Assembly (NCBI RefSeq): GCF_004016505.1
Contig: NZ_SACR01000003.1
Span: forward strand, 372,001 to 436,000
Reading direction: 5' to 3'
Origin: Rubrivivax rivuli
GTDB taxonomy: Bacteria > Pseudomonadota > Gammaproteobacteria > Burkholderiales > Burkholderiaceae_C
DNA: 64,000 nt
The notes below the pieces were generated by a model that had not been told where the DNA came from, ran no database searches, and worked only from the letters and a program-made list of their open reading frames with translations. The position numbers were made by a program, and so were the translations under genes. Each line of letters opens with the position of its first letter. Positions within the stretch are counted from its first letter, which is position 1. This document shows, piece after piece, positions 21,501 to 30,500 of this stretch.

Positions 21501-24500
21501 ATCACCGGGGGCCTGGTGGGCAACTTCGACAGCACCGCCAGCATCGTCAATGCCAGCACCGCCCTCACCAACACGGTCACGGGCTTCGGCGATGTCGGTG
21601 GCCTGGTCGGGCAAGCCTACGGCACCGGCACCGCCGCCATCACCGGGGCCACCGTGCGTGGCACGGTGCAGGGCGGCACGGCCGGCGGCGTTGGCGGGCT
21701 GGTGGGCGAATTCGGCATGGCTGGCGGCTGGAGCAGCGTCACGGTGGAAGGCGCCGTCACTGGCGGCCTGTACACAGGCGGCCTGGTGGGCTACTACGCA
21801 AGCAGCGCCCCCATCACCAACGGCACCTACACCCCTGCCAGCGTCACGGGTGGCGGCTACGCGGGCGGCATCGTCGGCTACATGGCCAGCAGCGCGGCAA
21901 TCGCGGGCACGTCGGCCGCGAACCCCTGGGTGATCGGCACGCAGGTGACCGCCACCAGCACCAGCGGTGCGGCAGGCGGCCTGGCGGGGCGCACCGCGGG
22001 CAGCGTGTCCAACATCCGCACCACGGGCACGGTGACCGGTGCAGACGCGGCTGGCGGCGTCATCGGCCGCGCCGACGGCACCGGCACGCTCACGCAGCTG
22101 CGCGCCACCGGCAATGTCAGCAGCAGCTCGGCGGACGCTGGCGTGGGCGGCGTGGTGGGCACGCTGTCCTTCGCAGGGTCCGTGAACAACGCCACCGGCA
22201 CCGGCACCGTGAGCGGCGGCCGCTATGGCGGCGGCGTCATCGGCTACTTCAACGGCAGCGCGGCGCTGCAGACCCTGCGCGGCGAAGGCGCCGTCAGCAG
22301 CGGCGGCGATGCCGGCGGCGTGGTGGGCTATGCCGGCGGCAGTGGCTCCATCACCGATGCCGACGGCCTGGGCAACGTCACCAGCACCGATGCGTCCAAC
22401 TACAGCGTCGGCGGTGCGATCGGCTACTTCAGCCTGTCCGGCGGCCTGGGCGACATCACCGCGGCAGGCAACGTGAGCGGCGGCGCCCAGACGGGTGGCG
22501 TGGTGGGCTACTACGCGGCCAGCACGGCGTTGACCGGCACGTCGTTGAGCTACACCAACAGCGCCAGCCGCACGGTGACCGGCGCCTACTGGGTGGGCGG
22601 CCTCATCGGCTACAGCAACGCCAGCAGCATCACGGGGCTCAGTTCGGCGGCCACGGTGGCCGTCAGCGGCACCTCCAGCAGCGCTTCGGCCGGGGGCCTG
22701 GTGGGCCGTACCGGTGGCTCTGTGATCTCCAGTTCCGCCTCCGGCTCCGTCACTTCGCCCGGGCGCGCCGGCGGCTTGGTCGGCCAGGCCGACGGCACCG
22801 TGAACTTCACCGACAGCTCGGCCAGCGGTGCGGTCAGCGGCGCCAACATCGCTGGTGGCTTGATCGGCTACGCCACCGGCACGGCGCAACTGCTGCGTGC
22901 CGGTGCCACGGGCACGGTCTTCACGCGCGCCACCGGGGGTGGTCTGGTCGGCGTGCTCGACAGTGGCGGCATCACCGACAGCAACGCCAGCGGCACGGTG
23001 TCGGGTCTCAGCGACGGCGTGGCCTACGTCGGCGGCCTGGTCGGCCAGTACGGCAGCGGCTGCTATTTCTGCACCTTGAACGCCAACTTCACCATCACCA
23101 ACAGCCACGCCACGGGCGCCGTGCGTGCCGACGCCAGCGCCTTTTACGCAGGCGGCCTCATCGGCTATGTCTACTCGGGTGTGCTGGTCGGTGTCACGGC
23201 CTCGGGCAACGTCACGGCCGTCGACAGCCTCAATGCGAACAGCAACGAGGCTGTCGGAGGCCTGGTGGGCTACTTCGGCAGCTACAACCAGCGCAGCAGC
23301 ATCACCAACAGCAGCGCCAGCGGTGCGGTCACCGGGGGCTACTACAGCGGCGGCCTGGTGGGCCAATACCTGGGCGGCGCCTTGAGCAACAGCAGCGCCT
23401 CCGGTGCTGTCAGCGGCGGGGTGGAAAGCGGGGGCCTCATCGGCTACGCCAACCTGTACGGGCCGATGACCAACGTCTCGGCCTCGGGCGCGGTCACCGC
23501 CTCCGGCACCGCCGGCAGTTCGCGCGTGGGCGGGCTGGTCGGCCGCATGTACTTCTACACGCCGGACAACATCACGGGCGGCAGCCTGACCAACGGTTCA
23601 GCGAGCGGCAATGTCATCGGCACCGCGGGGTCCGGCGAAGCCGGCGGCCTGATCGGCTGGCTCGGCGCCTACAACGCCGAGACCGGCCCCGTGAACGACA
23701 GCCGGGCCACCGGCAACGTCACCGGTGGCAACACGACCGGCGGCCTCATCGGCTATTTCGACAACGGCGGCGGCCACTCGGCGCTGCTCAACAGCCACGC
23801 CACGGGCTCGGTCTCGGGCGGCGCGGTCGTCGGCGGGCTGGTCGGCAACTACAACCGCACGGCCGCCACCGGCCGCGCCGACGACATCACCAACAGCTAC
23901 GCCACGGGCAACGTCAGTGGCTCCACCTACCTTGGCGGTCTGGTCGGCCTCTTCGACGGACGGCATGGCATCCTGGGCAGCTACGCGACGGGCGACGTGC
24001 TCGCCAACTCCTCCATCAACGACAAGTACCTCGGCGGCCTGGTGGGCTACTACAACACCCGCCACACCAGCACCAGCAACCTGACGGACATCAACGCCAG
24101 CTACGCCACCGGTCGCGTCAGCCTGCAGCCCGGCAGCGTGCTGGCCAGCTTTGCCGATGTCTACGCCGGCGGCCTGGTGGGCTACATGCTGGGGCAGACC
24201 GCTGGCAACGCCGTGGTGGATGCCTATGCCACCGGCGCCGTCACCCTGGCGGCCACGAGTGGCAGGCTCTATGCCGGCGGCCTGGTGGGCTACGCCACCG
24301 GCGGCCAGAGCGTGCTGCGCGGCTACGCCACGGGTGCCGTTTCGGCCACGGGCGGCACCTCGCGCAATGCCGGCGGCCTGCTGGCGGGCCGCGCCAGCAC
24401 CGTCAGCGTGGTGACCGACAGCCACTGGGACAGCACCACCACCGGCCAGGCCAGCAGCCTGGGCGGCGGCACGGCCCGCAGCACCGCCGAGATGCGCCAG

Positions 24501-27500
24501 GCCACCAGCTTCTCGGGCTGGAGCCTCAACACCGGCGGCACCGGCGGCACGGTCTGGCGCCTGTATGAAGGCCAGACAGCCCCGCTGCTTTCGCGCTTCC
24601 TCACGCCACGCACGCTCACGCTGGCCGATGCCAGCAAGGTCTACGATGGCACGCGCTCCTTCGGCAACGCCACCCTCACCGCCGTCAATGGCGCCATCGA
24701 CCGCCCCGAGCGCATCTTCGTCACCACGACCTCGGCCGATGTCGGCAGCTACAGCATCGGCGCTGCAGGCGTCTACTCGGTGCAGAACGGCTACGACCTC
24801 ACCGTCAGCGGCAGCGCCACGCTCACCGTCACGCCCCGGCCCATCACCCTGGCCGGCGTGGTGGCCGACAAGGTCTACGACGGCACCCGCAGCGCCACGC
24901 TGCTGACGACGGCGCAGCCCGCAGGGCTGGTGGCCGGCGAGACGCTGACCGTCAACACCACGGGCGCCAGCGCCACCTTCGACACCCGCAACGTCGGCCA
25001 GAACAAGGCCGTCACCATCACCGGCCTCAGCCTGGCGGATGGCACCGGCAAGGCCTCGAACTACACCCTCGCCAGCGCCAGCAGCAGCACCGCCAGCATC
25101 ACGCCTGCGCCCTTGAACGTGGGCGGCTTCACCGCCACCTCACGCGCCTACGACGGCTCTGTCACCGTGGCCGTCAGCGCCAATGGCGGCACCGTCAGCG
25201 GGGTCATCGGCAGCGACGACGTCACGGCCAACGTCAGCGGCGTGACGAGCGGCACCGTGGCCAACAAGAACGTCGGCACCGCCAAGCCCGTGACGGTGCT
25301 CGGCGCCACCCTCACCGGCGCCGACGCCGGCAACTACACCATCGCCGGCATCAACGCGGTCACCGTGAACATCACGCCACGCACGCTCACCGTCAACGGG
25401 CTGCGCGGCAACAACCGCCAGTACAACCAGAGCACCGCGGTCAGCGTGCCCACCTCCACGGGCGAGCTCAGCGGCGTGGTCACGGGCGACGTGCTGCAGC
25501 TTCGCAGCACCACGATCAACGCCACCATGGCCGACCGCCACGCCGGCACCGGCAAGGCTGTGGCTGTGCCCGGCAGCAGCCTGCAGCTGCGTGGCGTGGA
25601 TGCCGCCAACTACGTGGTGGGCGACGCCACGGCCACGGTCGACATCGCGCGGGCCATCGTGTATTTCTATGCCGACTACTTCGGCAGCAGCAACGACAAG
25701 GTCTACGACGGTAACGCGCTGGCCAGCGGCGTCACCCCCTACGCCTACCCGAGCACCGTGGGCAGCTACCTGCTCGCCGGCACGACGACCTACGGCCTGG
25801 ACAACCTCGTCCTCACCTACGACACGCCGCGCTACGCCGACAAGAACGTCTCGTACAGCGGCACCACGGTCATCAGCAAGACGATCACGGCCAGCAACGC
25901 GGCCCTCGGCGGCACCGACGCCGGCAACTACGTGCTCGACAGCACCAGCGCCACCACCTCGGGCCGCATCACGCCGCGCTCGCTGGCCGTGACAGGCGTG
26001 AGCGCCACCAGCCGCGCCTACGACGGCACGGCCAACGTCAGCGTCAACGTCTCGAACGCGGCCGTCGACACCACGCAGTTGGTGAGCGGCGACAACGTGA
26101 CCGTGACCGTGCCCAGCTCGGGCACGGTGGTCGGGACGATGCTCAACAAGAATGCAGGCACCGCCAAGGCTGTCACGGTGCCCGGCTTCAGCCTCTCCGG
26201 CACGGATGCGCTGAACTACTCGCTCAGCGGCAGCGCGGGCGTCACGGTGGACATCACCCGCAAGGCGCTCACCGCCAGCTATGTGGCGGTGGACAAGGTC
26301 TACGACGGCAACGCCTACGCAGCCCTGAGCGTGAGTTCGACCGACATCGTGGCCGGCGACGTCGTGCGCTTCTTCGCGGATCAGACCTATTGCACGCTGT
26401 GCGGCTACGGTTTCTTCGCGACCAGCGGTTCCACCCCCACGAGCTACACGACATCGAAGGACGCAGGCACCGGCAAGACGGTGGTCGTCACGACCAACGG
26501 CCTCTTCGGCGCCGACGCCGGCAACTACACGCTGCAGAACCCGACGGCCACGCTCACGGGCAGCATCACGCCCAAGGGCATCACGCCGGTGTTCACTGGC
26601 GTCAACAAGGTCTACGACGGCAGCACCACGGCCACCGTGAACCTGAACACCTCGGCCTCAGGCATCTTCTCGGGCGATGCCGTCAGCCTGACGCGCACCG
26701 CCACCTTCGACACCAAGGATGCCGGCACGGGCAAGACCGTCAGCATCAGCGGCATCGCCTTCACCGGCGCGGCGGCGGCCAACTACACGCTCAGCACCAC
26801 CACGGCCACCACCACGGCAGCCATCACACCCAAGCCGCTGGCCGTGGCCGGCGTGACCGCCACCGACCGCAACTACGACGGCAGCACCAACGTGGCGCTG
26901 ACGGTTGGCACGCTCGGTGCCACGGGCGTGGTGGGCGGCGATGTGGTCACGGTCGTGGCCCCCACCGGCGGCCTGGTCAACGGCACCATTGCCACCAAGG
27001 GCGTCGGCCAGGCCAAGCCAGTCACGGTGGCCGGCCTGAGCCTGAGCGGTGCCGATGCGGGCAACTACAGCATCAATGGCAGCCAGGGCGTCACGGTCAA
27101 CATCACGCCGCGGCCGCTGACTGCGGTGTACACCGGCATCAGCCGCGAATACAACGGCGGTGTCAGTGCCGCCGTCAGCGTGGCTTCGCCCGATGCCGTG
27201 GCCGGCGACGTGCTCACCTACACGCAGAACGCCATCTACACCGGGCTGGACGCGCGCAACGTCGGCACCAACAAGCCCATCGCGGTGACGAGCATCGTGC
27301 TCGGCGGAACCGACGCCGCGAACTACAGCCTGCTCAACACCTCGGCCAGCACCACCGGCAGCATCACGCCCAAGGGCATCACGGTCAGCTACACGGGGCT
27401 CTCGCGCGCCTACAACGGTCTGGCCGACACCAGTGCCAACGTCACCGGCACCTCCTCGGGCCTGGTGGCGGGTGACCAGGTCGGCTTCTCGCAGACCGCC

Positions 27501-30500
27501 ACCTTCGCCGGCAACGGCGCCGTCGGCACGGGCAAGGCCGTCAACGTGAGCGGCATCACGCTCACGGGTGCGCAGGCGGCCAACTACAGCGTGCTCAACA
27601 GCACCGCCACCACCACCGCCAGCATCACCCCGCGCCTGATTGGCGTGACGGGCGTGCTGGCCACCAGCCGCGTCTACGACGGCACCCTCACCGTGCAGCT
27701 CAGCACCGCCGGCGCCACGGTGCTGCCCAGTGGCGTGCTGGCCGGTGACACGGTGAGCGTGGTGCTGCCCTCCGGCGGCATCACAACGGGCACGATGGCC
27801 ACCAAGGATGCCGGCACGAACAAGCCCGTGACGATCTCGGGCCTCACCCTGACCGGCGCGTCGGCCGCCAACTACGCGGTGGGCGGAGAAGGCCTCACCG
27901 TCAACATCACCCCGCGCCCGCTGACGGCCACCTACAGCGCGCTCGATCGCGTCTACAACGCCGGCACCACCGCCACCGTGACCGGCACGTCCGCCGACAT
28001 CCTGGCCGGCGATGTTGGCGCACTCACCATCGTCGCCAGCGGCGCCTTCACCGACGGCAAGAACGTCGGCACAGGCAAGGCGGTGGCCGTCAGCGGCGGC
28101 TTCCTCAGCGGAGCCGAGCGCAACAACTACAGCCTCGTCAACCCGACAGGCACCGCCACCGCCAGCATCACGCCGCGGCCGCTGACTGCGAGCTACACCG
28201 GTGGCACCCGCGTCTACGACGGCAGCGTCACCGCGCCAGTGACGGCCAGCGACGCCGCAGTGCTGGCCGGCGACCAGCTCGGCTTCACGCAGACCGCGGT
28301 TTTCACCGGCGCCGGCGCCAAAAACGTCGGCAACGGCAAGGCCATCGCCATCAGCAACATCGCGCTCACGGGGGCCGATGCGGCGAACTATGTGCTGCTC
28401 GGCACCACCGCCAGCGCGAGCGGCCGCATCACGCCCAAGCCGATCAGCATCGACGGCATCACCGGCGCCACGGCCACGCCGCGCGTCTACGACGGCACCA
28501 CCACGGTGGCCGTGGTGGTGAGCGGCGGCGGCACCATCGCGCCCAGCAGCGCAGACATCGTGTCGGGTGACACCGTCACCATCAACCTGCCGGCCGGCGG
28601 CATCACCACCGGCACCATGGCCAACAAGAACGCCGGCACCGGCAAGGCCGTGGCGGTGGACGGGCTCACCCTCACGGGCGCCGATGCCGGCAACTACGTG
28701 GTGGCAGCCACCACCGGCATCACGGTGGACATCGCTCGCAAGGCGCTGAACGCCGCCTACACCGGCGTGAACCGTGTCTATGACGGCAGCACCGTCGGCA
28801 GTGCCACGGGCACATCGGCCGACATCGTCTTCGGCGATACCGTGAACATCACCGCGACCGGGGTGTTCACGGGGGACGGTGCACGCAACGTCGGCACGGG
28901 CAAGACGCTCAGCCTGCTCAACGGCACGCTGACGGGAGCCGACGCCGCCAACTACGCGCTCGTGAACACCTCCGGCAGCACCACCGCCAGCATCACGCCG
29001 CGGCCGGTGACACCGGCCTACACCGGCCTGGCCAAGGTCTACGACGGCACCACCAGCGCGCTGGTGCAGGCCACGGGTGCGGGCTTCATCAGCGGCGACG
29101 CGGTGCAGCTCAGCCAGACGGCCGTGTTCACCGGCAACAAGAACGTGGGCACGGCCAAGCCCATCGCCGTGAGCGGCATCACGCTGCAAGGCGCCGATGC
29201 GGCCAACTACAGCCTCACTGCCACCTCGGCCGCCACCACCGGCAGCATCACACCGAAGCCGCTGCGCATCGACGGCCTGACCGGCGTGAGCGCCACCGAC
29301 CGCGTGTACGACGGCAGCACCACCGTCAACGTCGTCGTCAGCGCCAGCGGCCCGATCGCACCCAACCCGCAGGACGTGGTGGCTGGTGATGTCGTCACCG
29401 TCACCGCACCGCCCACCGGCAACACCACGGGCACGATGGCCGACAAGCACGTGGGCAGCAGCAAGCCCGTGGCCGTGGCCGGGCTCAACCTGGGTGGCGC
29501 CGATGCGGCGAACTACAGCATCACCGCCACCAGCGGCGTCACCGTCAACATCACGCCGCGCCCACTGACGGCCGTGTACACCGCCACCACGCGCGAGTAC
29601 GACGGCAGCACGGCGGTGGCCGTCACCGGCAGTTCGGCCGACATCGTGGCGGGCGACACGCTCACCATCGCGGGCACGGGCGCCTACACCGGCAACGGCG
29701 CACGCAATGCAGGCACGGGCAAGACGGCCAACGTGCTGAGCATGGCTTTCAGCGGTGCGGATGCGGCCAATTACAGCCTCGTCAACCCCACCGGCACCGC
29801 CACCGGCACCATCACGCCGCGCGCGCTGGTGGTCAGCTACAGCGGCGGCACCCGCGTCTACGACGGCACCACCGCAGCCCCCGTCAACGGCAGCGTCGAC
29901 CGCCTCGTCGCCGGCGACGACGCGCGCCTGACGCAGACCGCCGTGTTCACGGGCAATGGCGCGAAGAACGTCGGCACCGGCAAGGCCGTGGCCGTGAGCA
30001 ACATCGCGCTGACCGGCACCGATGCAGCGAACTACACGCTCAACGTCAGCAGCAGCAGCACTGCGGCGAATGTGACGCCCCGCCCGCTGCGCATCGACGG
30101 CTTCACCGGCGTGGTGGCCTCAGACCGGGTCTACGACGGCACCACCGCGGTGGCCATCACCGTGCAGGGCGGTGGTTCGCTCGGCGCGAACGCGGCCGAC
30201 CTCATCACCGGCGACGACGTGACCGTGGTCGCGCCGCCCAGCGGCAGCACCGCCGGCACGCTGGCCGACAAGAACGTCGGCACCAACAAGCCGGTGACGG
30301 TGGCTGGCGTCACGCTCAGCGGTGCCGATGCCGGCAACTACACGGTGGCCGCGGCCACGGGCGTGACGGTCAACATCACGCCCCGGCCGCTGACCGCGGT
30401 GTGGACCGGCCTGAGCCGCGTCTACGACGGCAGCACGGCCGCCAGCCTCAGCGGCAGCTCGGCCGACATCCTGGCCGGCGACGTGCTCACCTTGTCGGCC

